Assembly: GCF_014649375.1 (NCBI RefSeq) | Contig: NZ_BMSX01000002.1 | Location: 380,619-444,618, forward strand | Reading direction: 5' to 3' | DNA length: 64,000 nt | From: Streptomyces aurantiogriseus | Lineage (GTDB): Bacteria; Actinomycetota; Actinomycetes; Streptomycetales; Streptomycetaceae | In this document: piece after piece, positions 19,433 to 31,121 of the stretch | Layout of the letters: every line of letters starts with the position of its first letter | Numbering within the stretch: the stretch's first letter is position 1 | The notes under the pieces: generated by a model | What the model was told of the DNA's origin: nothing | Databases searched by the model: none | The model's input: only the letters and a program-made list of their open reading frames with translations | Made by a program: the position numbers and the translations under genes

Positions 19433-20953
19433 ATGCGCAACGAGGGACTGGGGTCATGGCCCGCACGCCGGGCCCGCAAGACCCCGCACCGCACCGCCCT
19501 GGTCCACGGCGATCAGTCGACCGACTACCGCACATTGCATACACGCACCACGCGCCTGGCCCACGCCCTGCGCGCCAGGGGCGTCCGCCGCGGTGACCGC
19601 ATCGCCTACCTCGGCCCGAACCACCCCTCCTACCTGGAGACCCTGTTCGCGGCCGGCACGCTCGGCGCGGTCTTCGTCCCGCTCAACACCCGCCTGGCCG
19701 GCCCCGAGATCGCCTACCAGCTCGCCGACTCCGGCGCCAAGGCCCTCGTCTACGGCCCCTCCCACGCGGGCCTGGTCGCCGGGCTGCCGGGCAACACCGA
19801 CGTCCGGGCCTACGTCGAGGTCGGCGCCGAGTACGAGGAGGCGCTGGCGTCGGCGCCGGACGAGCCGATCGACGAGCCGGTCGGCGCCGACGACACCTGC
19901 ATCATCATGTACACCTCGGGCACGACCGGCCGGCCCAAGGGTGCCATGCTCACTCACGGCAACCTGACCTGGAACGCGATCAACGTCCTCGTCGACACCG
20001 ACCTGATCGCCGACGAACGCGCCCTGGTCTCCGCGCCGTTGTTCCACACGGCCGGCCTGAACATGCTGACGCTGCCGGTGCTGCTGAAGGGCGGCACCTG
20101 CGTCCTGGTCGAGGCCTTCGATCCGGAGGCCACCTTCGACCTGGTCGAACGGCACCGCATCACCTTCATGTTCGGGGTGCCGACGATGTTCGACCAGATC
20201 GCCCGCCACCCGCGCTGGCCGGACGCCGACCTGTCCTCCCTGCGCATCCTCACCTGCGGCGGCTCCCCGGTCCCCACCCCGCTGATCGCGGCCTACCAGG
20301 AGCGAGGGCTCACCTTCCTCCAGGGCTACGGCATGACCGAGGCCTCCCCCGGCACCCTCTTCCTGGACGCCGAGCACGCGATCAGCAAGGCGGGCTCGGC
20401 CGGCGTCCCGCACTTCTTCAGCGACGTGCGGGTCGTCCGGCCCGACCTGGCGCCCGTCGAGGTCGGCGAGACCGGCGAGGTGGTCGTGCGCGGCCCGCAC
20501 GTCATGCCCGGCTACTGGGGGCTGCCCGAGGAGACGGCCGCCTCCTTCGGCGACGGCTGGTTCCGCAGCGGGGACGCGGCCCGGGTCGACGAAGACGGTT
20601 ACGTGTACATCGTCGACCGTATAAAGGACATGATCATCTCCGGTGGGGAGAACGTCTACCCCGCCGAGATCGAGGACCTGCTCCTCGCCCACCCCGACAT
20701 CGTCGAGTGCGCGGTCATCGGCGTGCCCGACGAGAAGTGGGGGGAGGTGCCGCGCGCGGTCGTCGTGCCCCGCGAGGGCGCCGCGATCGACCCCGACGAG
20801 ATCCTGGCCTCCCTGTCCGGCCGCCTCGCCAAGTACAAGATCCCCAAGTCCGTGGTGGTCGCGGACGCACTCCCGCGCACCGCCTCCGGCAAGCTCCTGA
20901 AGTCCCGGGTGCGCTCCCGGTACGGCACCAACACGGCATCGACTCCCAAGTGA
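19433..20953 (+). CDS. acyl-CoA synthetase (hydroxycinnamate/fatty acid-CoA ligase)
   Basis: 506 residues of the ANL adenylating superfamily. The phosphate loop YTSGTTGRPKGAML, the adenylate motif GYGMTEASPG, the hinge DRIKDMIISGGENVYPAEIE and the catalytic C-terminal Lys in RTASGKLLK are all present. Length and the compact N-terminus suit medium, aryl or cinnamic acid substrates rather than very long chains. It lies 12 bases after the amidohydrolase. It would activate the substrate for the hydratase, dehydrogenase and hydrolase steps. A rare-codon patch with TTGCATAC is near 19537. Confidence 0.9.
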   Translation: MRNEGLGSWPARRARKTPHRTALVHGDQSTDYRTLHTRTTRLAHALRARGVRRGDRIAYLGPNHPSYLETLFAAGTLGAVFVPLNTRLAGPEIAYQLADSGAKALVYGPSHAGLVAGLPGNTDVRAYVEVGAEYEEALASAPDEPIDEPVGADDTCIIMYTSGTTGRPKGAMLTHGNLTWNAINVLVDTDLIADERALVSAPLFHTAGLNMLTLPVLLKGGTCVLVEAFDPEATFDLVERHRITFMFGVPTMFDQIARHPRWPDADLSSLRILTCGGSPVPTPLIAAYQERGLTFLQGYGMTEASPGTLFLDAEHAISKAGSAGVPHFFSDVRVVRPDLAPVEVGETGEVVVRGPHVMPGYWGLPEETAASFGDGWFRSGDAARVDEDGYVYIVDRIKDMIISGGENVYPAEIEDLLLAHPDIVECAVIGVPDEKWGEVPRAVVVPREGAAIDPDEILASLSGRLAKYKIPKSVVVADALPRTASGKLLKSRVRSRYGTNTASTPK

Positions 20954-20963
20954 GGAACGGCAT

Positions 20964-21419
20964 ATGAGCATCACCGTCAACGGCCTCGACGAGCTGAAGA
21001 AGCTGGCCGGCAGCGATCTGGGCGCCAGCGAGTGGATCGAGGTCACCCAGGAGCGCATCGACACCTTCGCCGACGCCACCGGCGACCACCAGTGGATCCA
21101 CGTCGACCCCGAACGCGCCAAGGACGGCCCGTTCGGCGCCCCCATCGCGCACGGCTACCTCACCCTCTCCCTGTTCATCCCGCTGTTCACCGAGCTGCTG
21201 GACGTCCAGGGCGTGACCACGAAGGTCAACTACGGCCTGAACAAGGTGCGGTTCCCCTCCCCGGTCAAGGTCGGCTCCCGCATCCGTCTGGTGGGGAGGC
21301 TCGCCGAGGTCGAGGAGGTGCCGGGCGGGGTGCAGATCACCGTCGACGGCACGATCGAGATCGAGGGCGGGGCGAAGCCGGCGGCGGTACTGCAGAGCCT
21401 GTCGCGGTTCTACGCCTGA
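20964..21419 (+). CDS. MaoC-family enoyl-CoA hydratase
   Basis: 151 residues with a single hot-dog domain and the (R)-hydratase-2 motif: FADATGDHQWIHVDPERA, holding the catalytic Asp and His, followed by GPFGAPIAHGYLTLSL. It would add water across the alpha-beta double bond of the CoA thioester formed by the adjacent ligase. ATG follows GAGG by about seven bases and lies ten bases after the ligase stop, so it closes the four-gene operon. The family is certain; the cinnamoyl substrate is inferred from the set of neighbours. Confidence 0.92.
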   Translation: MSITVNGLDELKKLAGSDLGASEWIEVTQERIDTFADATGDHQWIHVDPERAKDGPFGAPIAHGYLTLSLFIPLFTELLDVQGVTTKVNYGLNKVRFPSPVKVGSRIRLVGRLAEVEEVPGGVQITVDGTIEIEGGAKPAAVLQSLSRFYA

Positions 21420-21536
21420 GTGCCGGGAGGCGGTCGGAGGGGGGCCGGGCCGTGGCCGGGCCCCCGTGCACACCCCGGTGCGCCTGCGCGGCCCCCTTCG
21501 AAGCCCCTGGCCATCCGGAACATGCCGGTCGACGGA

Positions 21537-22379
21537 TCATGCGCCGGGGGCGTCCGGGTGGTCCCGGGCGGGCACGAGGTCGATGAGGTGCGCGGCGGCC
21601 TCCTCGGCGAGCGGGGTCAGCGCGCCGTGGACCGACCGGAACGTCTTCTCGGCCCGCTCCGCCGGCCAGTCCCCGGGCAGGTGCTCGACCGGCAGCCGCG
21701 GGTCACGGCGGATGATCCGCAGCCACTCCGTCTGGAGCAGCAACCGGTGGGCGAGCGCGTCGTCCGGGTGCGGGGACCGGGTGAGCCACGGCTGCCAGTG
21801 CCGTACGAAGTCCTCGTAGCGGTGGGCGAGTTCGGTCAGCTCCCAGGTCTCCTCGATCATCGCCCCGATGTCGGTGCCGGTGTCGGCGTGGGCGCGGAAG
21901 ACCTTCACATGGGCAGACAGGCCGAGTTCGGCCACCAGCGCGGACACGTCGACCTCGCCGGGGGCGATCCACAGTCCGCCGAACAGCGGGCCGAAGCCGC
22001 TCCAGGTCAGCTTCGAGCGCAGGTCGTGCCGCTGGCGCTGCCACGACTCGGGCAGGGAGAAGCCGAGCAGGGTCCAGGTGCCGTCCCAGTGGCGGTTGAC
22101 GGCGCCGGTCTGCCAGACGCGGTGCTCGCCGTCGCGCAGCACGGCCTCGGAGTGCTCGGTCAGGCCGAAGTACATACGGCGGCCCTCGCGCTGGCGGCGC
22201 AGCAGACCACGGCCCACCATCCGGGTCAGCGTCGAGCGCGTCGCCTGCTCGCCGACTCCGGCGCGCGCGAAGACGTCGATCACACTGCCCGAGTACACGC
22301 ACACCGCGCGCCCGAGCACCTGCTCGCCGAGGAACGTGAGCATCAGGGACTGCGGCCGCAGCGACTCTTCGGTGGTCAC
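21537..22379 (-). CDS. PaaX-family transcriptional regulator
   Basis: 280 residues. The N-terminal winged helix opens with LRPQSLMLTFLGEQVL and continues IDVFARAGVGEQATRSTLTRMVGRGLL, and the central and C-terminal parts show the PaaX domain (NRHWDGTWTLLGFSLPE and WLTRSPHPDDALAHRLLLQTEWLRIIRRDPRLP). PaaX represses phenylacetyl-CoA catabolism in enteric bacteria; many actinobacterial paralogues have other aryl-CoA or acyl-CoA ligands. It converges on the hydratase operon. GTG at 22377-22379 was chosen because upstream codons are low-complexity Arg-rich. Targets are not visible. Confidence 0.9.
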   Translation of the reverse strand: MTTEESLRPQSLMLTFLGEQVLGRAVCVYSGSVIDVFARAGVGEQATRSTLTRMVGRGLLRRQREGRRMYFGLTEHSEAVLRDGEHRVWQTGAVNRHWDGTWTLLGFSLPESWQRQRHDLRSKLTWSGFGPLFGGLWIAPGEVDVSALVAELGLSAHVKVFRAHADTGTDIGAMIEETWELTELAHRYEDFVRHWQPWLTRSPHPDDALAHRLLLQTEWLRIIRRDPRLPVEHLPGDWPAERAEKTFRSVHGALTPLAEEAAAHLIDLVPARDHPDAPGA

Positions 22380-22449
22380 GCGGCCACGGTACCTCCGGTC
22401 CCGCCGGTCCCTCCGGTCCGGTTTTCGTCCGGTACCCCTCGCAAGCCGG

Positions 22450-24126
22450 TCAGGCGCCCACCACGTCCACGAAGACCGGGTTGGAGTAGAACCAGGTGTC
22501 GGCCCACGGGTCGCCGTCGCCGGGCGCGTGCGGGATCGGTCCGTGCGGGTCGACCGCGGCGCCGAGGTAACCGGTTCCGTGGCGGTTCCCGTCGCTGCCG
22601 CGCAGGCGCACATAGAAGGACTCGTCGCCGGCGGTCAGCGGGACGCGCAGGGTGTACGTCCCCGTACGGCCGCTCACGTCCTTCGTCCAGGCGACCCTGG
22701 TGTCGGGCGCCCGCCAGCCGTCCCGGTCGGCGGCCGGGCCGCGCACCGCGCCCCGGACGACGTCCACGTGCGCCAACTCCGGGAGGATTCCCTCCGGGTT
22801 GGGGCGGGAGGCGCTGGTGACGGTGACGTTCAGGGTGAGCTTCTCGCCCCTGCGGACCCGCAGCCGGCCGCCGAGGGTGACCCCCCGCCCGTGGTCGCGG
22901 TCGCGCTTCAGCCGGACCTCCAGCCCGTCGAGCAGATGCCCGTGGTCCACCCAGACACGGCCCGCGCGCAGGCCCGCCATCACCGAGCGGTACCCGTAGC
23001 GGGTGACGCCGACGTGGGTGCGGCTGAACTGGCCGGGCCAGAAGTCGCTGCCCGGCTGCGGGGTGTCGGTGTTCACCGGGTCGGGCAGCCGTCCGGTGTT
23101 GTCGAAGTTCCGGCCCGGCGCCCAGTCGCCGTTCTTCCACGTGTCGAAGACGACGCGGTGCGCGTCGGAGTTGGTGGTGATCGAGAAGAGCCTGCCCTCG
23201 GCGAGCAGCGCGTCCCACAGGCCGCCCACGGTCGCCGTCGCCCAGTCGAAGCCGCCGTACGTGAGGTAGGCGTCCGCCGGGTAACCGGCCCACGACTGCG
23301 CCGACGGCTTGTTCTCGTACTCGCCGCGGATCGACGTCGTCCCGCGCCAGCCCGGGATGGCCGCGCCCTGGGCGCCCGGCGCGCCCTCCATGCCGATCAT
23401 GATCTCGGGGGCCGCGTCCCGCCAGTTGCGCATCTCGTGCGGGGAGTCGATGCCCAGCCGCATCGGATGGTTGGCGAGGACGAGGACGTCGTCGACGTAG
23501 CCGGTGCGGCGCTGTTCGGCCAGCCACTGGATGGCCTTGACCGCGTGGGCCTCGTTGCGGACGGTGTCCGCGGCGCCGGCGGCGCCCTCGGTGTAGCCGA
23601 GGAGCTTGCCGTCGTAAGCGCTCTCGAACCGGGTGAGCAGATCGACCTCGTGCGGGCCGGGCGCCGCGAAGACCGTGCAGTGCTCGGCGGCCGGGATGTA
23701 CCACTCCAGGCCCTGGAAGATCAGCTGGCGCGGGTTCTCGGCGCGGGCCCTGAGGATCTCGTCGTGCTCCAGCGGCGCGCCGTACTGGGCGTGCCCGAAG
23801 TTGGAGTGCTCGGTGAACACCATCCAGTCGAGGCCGTACCGCGCGCCCGCCGCGGCCAGTTGGGAGAACGTGTACTTGGCGTCGTGGCTGTACACGGTGT
23901 GGATGTGGTGGTCGCCGACGAGGTAGGCGAGGCGCGGGTCCTCACCGCCGAACCCGCCATGGCCCCGTCCGGCGGCGACGGCCGGCGTGGCCGCCGACCC
24001 GAGCGCGAACGCGGCACCGAACAGGCCCGCCGCACGAAGGAGCTGGCGCCGGGAAGCCCCCTGTGGGTCCAGGGTGGCGGGGGAGACGGAGGGGTCGGCC
24101 CAGACGGGCAGCTGCTGCTCGGACAT
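22450..24126 (-). CDS. CehA/McbA-type PHP-domain metallohydrolase, Tat-exported
   Basis: 558 residues. A twin-arginine signal (Arg26-Arg27, ASRRQLLRAAG, hydrophobic to about residue 52) predicts folded export. The PHP domain carries metal ligands in GDHHIHTVYSHD (His73 to His76), FTEHSNFGH, LANHP and TTNSDAHR. The C-terminal ~170 residues look like a beta-rich accessory domain. PHP enzymes hydrolyse phosphoesters, and the CehA/McbA branch also cleaves carbamates. Its neighbour is another Tat-exported phosphoesterase, so an extracellular phosphate-removing role is plausible in the glycan locus; substrate is unknown. Confidence 0.88.
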   Translation of the reverse strand: MSEQQLPVWADPSVSPATLDPQGASRRQLLRAAGLFGAAFALGSAATPAVAAGRGHGGFGGEDPRLAYLVGDHHIHTVYSHDAKYTFSQLAAAGARYGLDWMVFTEHSNFGHAQYGAPLEHDEILRARAENPRQLIFQGLEWYIPAAEHCTVFAAPGPHEVDLLTRFESAYDGKLLGYTEGAAGAADTVRNEAHAVKAIQWLAEQRRTGYVDDVLVLANHPMRLGIDSPHEMRNWRDAAPEIMIGMEGAPGAQGAAIPGWRGTTSIRGEYENKPSAQSWAGYPADAYLTYGGFDWATATVGGLWDALLAEGRLFSITTNSDAHRVVFDTWKNGDWAPGRNFDNTGRLPDPVNTDTPQPGSDFWPGQFSRTHVGVTRYGYRSVMAGLRAGRVWVDHGHLLDGLEVRLKRDRDHGRGVTLGGRLRVRRGEKLTLNVTVTSASRPNPEGILPELAHVDVVRGAVRGPAADRDGWRAPDTRVAWTKDVSGRTGTYTLRVPLTAGDESFYVRLRGSDGNRHGTGYLGAAVDPHGPIPHAPGDGDPWADTWFYSNPVFVDVVGA

Positions 24127-24150
24127 GACTCTCTTTCGCGGGGCTCGGGC

Positions 24151-24198
24151 GGACTCAGCGGTTCATGGACTCAGCGGTTCATGGACTCAGTGGTTCAT
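24151..24198. repeat. three tandem 16-bp units across a stop codon
   Basis: GGACTCAGCGGTTCAT occurs at 24151-24166 and 24167-24182, with a one-base variant (GGACTCAGTGGTTCAT) at 24183-24198. The third copy encodes the last codons and stop of the minus-strand metallophosphoesterase; the first two lie in its 3' untranslated DNA. It looks like a recent slippage duplication of the gene end. Confidence 0.9.
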
Positions 24199-26016
24199 GA
24201 AGGAGGTGACGGGCAGCGCCCGTTCGACGATCCGGACGTCACCGAGCCGGCCGTGCAGGATCTGGTCGATCGTCCCGCCGTACTCGTATCCGCCGAGCAG
24301 CCAGGGCAGCCCGACGGACGTGATGCCGACCGCCGTCGCCTTCGGGTTGCGGACCACCGGGCAGCCCTCGACGTACAGCGTGGTGTGCCGGCCGTCGTTG
24401 ACGACCGCGAGGTGCCACCAGGTCTCCAGCGGGGTCTCCTGACCCCAGTTGGTGGCGATGCCCTCCTGGTTCAGCGGCCGCATGGCCCACTGCGGCTCCC
24501 GGTCGTTCGACAGGGACAGGGTGGCGAGCGGCTCGTCGGGGTCGTCGGCGGTCTTCCCGGCGGCGCCGCCCGTGCCGGTACGGCTGACCAGGCCCGACCA
24601 GGCGTGGTGCGCGGGGTCCCAGTCGGCGGGCAGGCGGTAGAAGGCCTCGATGGTGTAACCGCGCGCGAAGGTGGCCGAGTTGAGCGGAGCGCCGTCCACG
24701 GTGCGCAGGTACGCGCCCCTCAGCGGGGACTTGTAGCCCTGGAACTCCAGGCTGCCGTGGCCGGGCTGGTCGGGGTGGTGGTCAAAGGACCAGCCGAGCG
24801 AGCCGCCGCCGACGGAGACGACGGTGAGGTCGTTGCCCCGCCCGGACAGGTCACGGACGGTGCCGCCGCTCGCGGGCGACTCGAAGCGCCAGTACGCGGC
24901 CGTCCCCGGGACCAGCATCGCCGACGCGGGCCGCGCGGCACGCGCCGGCACCGGGTCGAAGCCGGAGAACCGCTCGGCGAAGTCGAGGTCGACGGTGAAC
25001 CGGTCGGCGTCCCCGCTCAGTTTGATCTCCTGCCGCTCCAGCTCGTTGAGCCCCTTCGCGGCCCGGCCCAGGATCCACGGGGAGACCGTCTCCACGTCGA
25101 TGACGTTCCGGTCGAGGTCGAAGCGGTAGAGGCGGATCATCGCCGCGCCGCCGAAGTAACGGTTCTGATAGTTCGTCAGGTGCAGGTGGACGTCATGTCC
25201 CGCCGCGTTCTTGCGCGTCGCCCGTCCGGCGGGCCAGTAGTGGCCGTTGAGGGTGAGGAAGATCTGGTCGTGGTCCTCGATCAGCCGCTCCCAGAGCTGC
25301 TGCCCGTACGCCGACAACGCGTCGTCTTCGACGACCAGTTCGTGGGTGGTGAGGATGACGGGCGTCTTCGGGTGCCGCGCCAGGACGTCGGCGGCCCATG
25401 CGTATCCCTGCGCCGACAGCCGCCAGTCCAGCGCCAGCACCATCCACTCCCGGCCGCCGGCCCGGAACAGGTGGAAGGTGTTGTAGCCGTCCGGAGAGGC
25501 GCCGCCGAAGGTCTTCCTGCCCCGGAAGCGCTCCGGGCCGAAGGCGTCCAGGTACGGGCTCGCGCCGCGCTGGTCGGTCGTCGAGGACTTCACGTCGTGG
25601 TTGCCGGCCAGGACGCTGTAGCCGACCCCGCGTCGGTCGAGCAGCCCGAACGCCTCGCTGATCGCGGTGACCTCGGCCTTCGTTCCGTTCTGGGTGAGGT
25701 CGCCGAGGTGCGACAGGAACACGATGTTCTCGTCCCTGCCGTGCTCCAGGAGGTACCGCAGGGAGGCCTCGACGGGGGCCTTGTCGATGCTCGGTCCGTC
25801 GAAGAGGTACTGCGTGTCCGGCATCACCGCGAGCGTGAAGCGGCGGCTGTCCGGGTCGGGCCGCCAGTTGCTCCCCGACGTGGCCTCGGCGGTGGCCGGC
25901 AGCGCGACCGACGCGGTGGCGGCGGCGCCGAGCAGCGCGGTGGCTCTCAGGAAACCGCGTCGCCCGGCGCCGGCCTGCGCGGCCTCGCCTTGTTCATGGG
26001 CATGCGAAGTACACAC
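24187..26016 (-). CDS. Tat-exported calcineurin-like metallophosphoesterase with LamG-type domain
   Basis: 609 residues. Twin arginine at 19-20 (GRRGFLRATALLGAAA) gives a Tat signal. The phosphoesterase motifs follow in order: Asp67 in MPDTQ, GDLTQNG with Asp106, GNHD at 138-141, ILTTHE, and NGHYWPAG. From about residue 390 a jelly-roll concanavalin/LamG domain follows (AYWRFESPASGGTVRDLSG, then ATLSLSND and TTLYVEG), a layout used to bind glycans. GTG at 26014-26016 was chosen with GGAG five bases upstream; codons before it are the 10-bp repeat array. An exported, glycan-binding phosphodiesterase or monoesterase is the best reading; substrate unknown. Confidence 0.88.
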   Translation of the reverse strand: MCTSHAHEQGEAAQAGAGRRGFLRATALLGAAATASVALPATAEATSGSNWRPDPDSRRFTLAVMPDTQYLFDGPSIDKAPVEASLRYLLEHGRDENIVFLSHLGDLTQNGTKAEVTAISEAFGLLDRRGVGYSVLAGNHDVKSSTTDQRGASPYLDAFGPERFRGRKTFGGASPDGYNTFHLFRAGGREWMVLALDWRLSAQGYAWAADVLARHPKTPVILTTHELVVEDDALSAYGQQLWERLIEDHDQIFLTLNGHYWPAGRATRKNAAGHDVHLHLTNYQNRYFGGAAMIRLYRFDLDRNVIDVETVSPWILGRAAKGLNELERQEIKLSGDADRFTVDLDFAERFSGFDPVPARAARPASAMLVPGTAAYWRFESPASGGTVRDLSGRGNDLTVVSVGGGSLGWSFDHHPDQPGHGSLEFQGYKSPLRGAYLRTVDGAPLNSATFARGYTIEAFYRLPADWDPAHHAWSGLVSRTGTGGAAGKTADDPDEPLATLSLSNDREPQWAMRPLNQEGIATNWGQETPLETWWHLAVVNDGRHTTLYVEGCPVVRNPKATAVGITSVGLPWLLGGYEYGGTIDQILHGRLGDVRIVERALPVTSFMNH

Positions 26017-26025
26017 GTGTGCTCC

Positions 26026-26160
26026 GTAGAAGAGGTCCGATGAGGTCCGAAGAGGTCCGAAGGAGTCCGAAGGAGTCCGAAGAGGTCCGAAGAGGTCCGT
26101 AGAAGTTCGAGGAAAGGTCCCAGGAGGTTCGGGGAAGAGGTCCGAGGCGGTCCGGTGAGG
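26026..26160. repeat. 10-bp tandem repeat array upstream of the phosphoesterase gene
   Basis: From 26031 to about 26110 the sequence is a run of 10-base units based on AGAGGTCCGA (exact at 26031, 26051 and 26081, with AGGAGTCCGA and TGAGGTCCGA variants), decaying into degenerate copies to about 26160. The period matches one DNA helical turn and the array begins about 15 bases upstream of the start codon at 26016. It is not a PHO box array, whose unit is 11 bases around GTTCACC. Confidence 0.85.
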
Positions 26161-26210
26161 TGCGAAGAAGACGGAAGAAGGCCGACGAAGTCCGTGATGA
26201 ACGAGGGGGT

Positions 26211-29173
<2,963 letters not shown>

Positions 29174-29177
<4 letters not shown>

Positions 29178-30223
29178 GACCATTCCGAAGTCGGTGGTGA
29201 GGTGGGTGGCGGTGAGCTCTGCCCCGATCGCCCGGGCCCGGAGGAGGCCCCGAGGGTTTCCCCCGGTGGAGTGGGCCGGGGCAGGGCGCGGCCCTGCAGG
29301 CCCCAGACGGGGTCGACGGGGATGCCGAGACGGTCCAGGACGGTGGGGGCGATGTCGATGAGGCGGGGCGCGTCGAGCCGGGTGCCGTCGGGCACGCCGG
29401 GCTCGGCGAGGATGACGAAGACCTCCTGTTCGGCACGCGTGTCGCCGCCGTGGCCGCCGGTGTCGAGGTGACCGTGGTCCGTGGTGACCAGCACGGTCCA
29501 GTGCTCGTCGGCGCGCCCCGGGGCCGAGCGCCGGGCATTGATCGCCTCCAGCAGCCGCCCGAGGTGGGTGTCCTGGGCGAGGAGGGCGTGGTCGTAGGCG
29601 GGGGAGAGGGGTCCCGTGGCGTGGCCGGCCTCGTCGGTGGCGCCGAAGTACACGAACACGACGTCCGGGTCGTCCTCGGTGAGCCAGCGTGCGGCGGTGC
29701 GGGCGACGAGGCGGTCCGCGGTGTCGTAGCCGTCGGATTCGCCGTCGTAGTGCACCCGCCGGCCGATGGCGGCGCCGAGGACGCCTCGGCGGACCAGTTC
29801 CGGCCAGGACACCACGGCCGCGGTGCGCAGACCGGGCCGGGCGGTGACGGCGCGGGTCAGGAAGTCGGGGTAGCGGGCGAAGTCGGCGCCGACGAAGTCG
29901 TTGCCGGTCACCCCGTGACGGTCGGGCCACACCCCGGTCAGCACGCTCGACCAGCCGGGGCCGGAGTCGGTGTAGGCCATGCTGGTCGACGGCCCGTTCT
30001 CGGCCTGGCCGTCCGCCTCGCCGTAGGGCAGCAGGCTGGTGCCGTGGGCGCCCTGGGCCATCAGGCCGTGCAGCACGGGTGCGTTGGACGGCGAGCGAAG
30101 CGAGATGGGGGTCCCCCCGGCCGGAGGCTGGGGGAGGGTGAGCCTGTCGAAGCGCAGCCCGTCCATGCCCACCACGAGCACCTTGCCGCGCCCCGGTCGT
30201 CCACCGCCGGCGACATCCACCAC
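29174..30223 (-). CDS. alkaline-phosphatase-superfamily phosphodiesterase (nucleotide pyrophosphatase type)
   Basis: About 349 residues. Metal and nucleophile region VLVVGMDGLRFDRLTLP at the N-terminus; SGPGWSSVLTGVWPDRHGVTGN is the family's active-site helix; YFGATDEAGHATG and VTTDHGHLDTGGHGG supply further metal-binding Asp and His residues. Members are phosphodiesterases or phosphatases acting on nucleotides, phospholipids or phosphonates. No signal peptide is seen. GTG at 30221-30223 is six bases after GAGG; the frame extends to 30244. It is tucked between the sugar permeases and the beta-galactosidase, which hints that imported glycans carry a phosphodiester. Inference only. Confidence 0.85.
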
Positions 30224-30248
30224 AGTGCACCTCTGTCTCGACACCGGT

Positions 30249-31121
30249 TCAGCTGCCCTGTACCGCGCCTTCGGTGGCGCCCGCGATGAACCCGCGCGCG
30301 AAGATGCTGAAGACGATGACCAGGGGGAGGGAGGCCATCAGCACACCGGCCATGACCATGCTGTAGTCGGTGTTGTGGCCGACGTTGAGCTGGGCGAGCT
30401 CCACCTGAAGCGTGACGTGGTCGGGGTTGGTGAGCACGATCAGCGGCCAGACGTAGTCGTTCCAGGCGTTGACGAAGGCGTAGATGGCGAGGAAGGACAG
30501 CGCGGGCTTGATCATCGGCAGGGCGACGTTCCAGTACTGACGGAAGAACCCGGCGCCGTCGATGCGCGCCGCGTCGAGCAGTTCGTCGGGCACACCGTTC
30601 TCGATGTACTGGCGCAGCCAGAAGATGCCGAATGCGTTGGAGAGGGCGGGCCAGACCAGCGCCTTGAGCATGCCGACCCAGCCGATCTCGGACATCAGGA
30701 TGAACTGCGGCAGGACGGCCAGCTGGAGCGGCAGCATCATGAACACCAGCAGCGTGCCGAAGAGCACCTTGCGCCCGGGGAAGTCGAACTTGGCGAAGGC
30801 GAAGGCCGCCAGGGAGTCGATGAACAGCACCAGGACCGTGGTGACACACGCGACGACGACCGTGTTGAGCATCGACCCGAAGAAGTCGATGGTGTCGAGC
30901 ACGTTCCGGATGTTCTCCAGCAGATGGGAGCCGAAGGTCAGCTTCGGCGGGCTCTGGTAGATGTCCTTGGTGGTGTTGGTCGCCATCACGATCGTCCACA
31001 GGAACGGGAAGACCGAGATCAGGACGGCCAGGGCGAGCAGGATGTGCGTGGTCAGGCCCTTGGGGCGCCGAAGCCGCCGCCTCGCGCCCGTGGCCGGCGA
31101 TGTGGTGGCGGCTGTCGTCAT
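30249..31121 (-). CDS. carbohydrate ABC transporter permease, MalG type
   Basis: 290 residues with six predicted membrane helices. The EAA loop that contacts the ATPase is present as PDELLDAARIDGAGFFRQYWNVALPMIKPA, followed by a C-terminal helix pair. This is the CUT1-family MalG-like subunit importing oligosaccharides or monosaccharides. GAGG stands before ATG, and the start overlaps the first permease gene by four bases. No ATPase gene is near; CUT1 systems of Streptomyces usually share the common ATPase MsiK encoded elsewhere. Confidence 0.95.
   Translation of the reverse strand: MTTAATTSPATGARRRLRRPKGLTTHILLALAVLISVFPFLWTIVMATNTTKDIYQSPPKLTFGSHLLENIRNVLDTIDFFGSMLNTVVVACVTTVLVLFIDSLAAFAFAKFDFPGRKVLFGTLLVFMMLPLQLAVLPQFILMSEIGWVGMLKALVWPALSNAFGIFWLRQYIENGVPDELLDAARIDGAGFFRQYWNVALPMIKPALSFLAIYAFVNAWNDYVWPLIVLTNPDHVTLQVELAQLNVGHNTDYSMVMAGVLMASLPLVIVFSIFARGFIAGATEGAVQGS

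Noticed and set aside
26031..26160. Array considered as CRISPR or PHO boxes
   Set aside because: Units abut with no spacers, so not CRISPR; period is 10, not 11, and the GTTCACC core is absent, so not PHO boxes.
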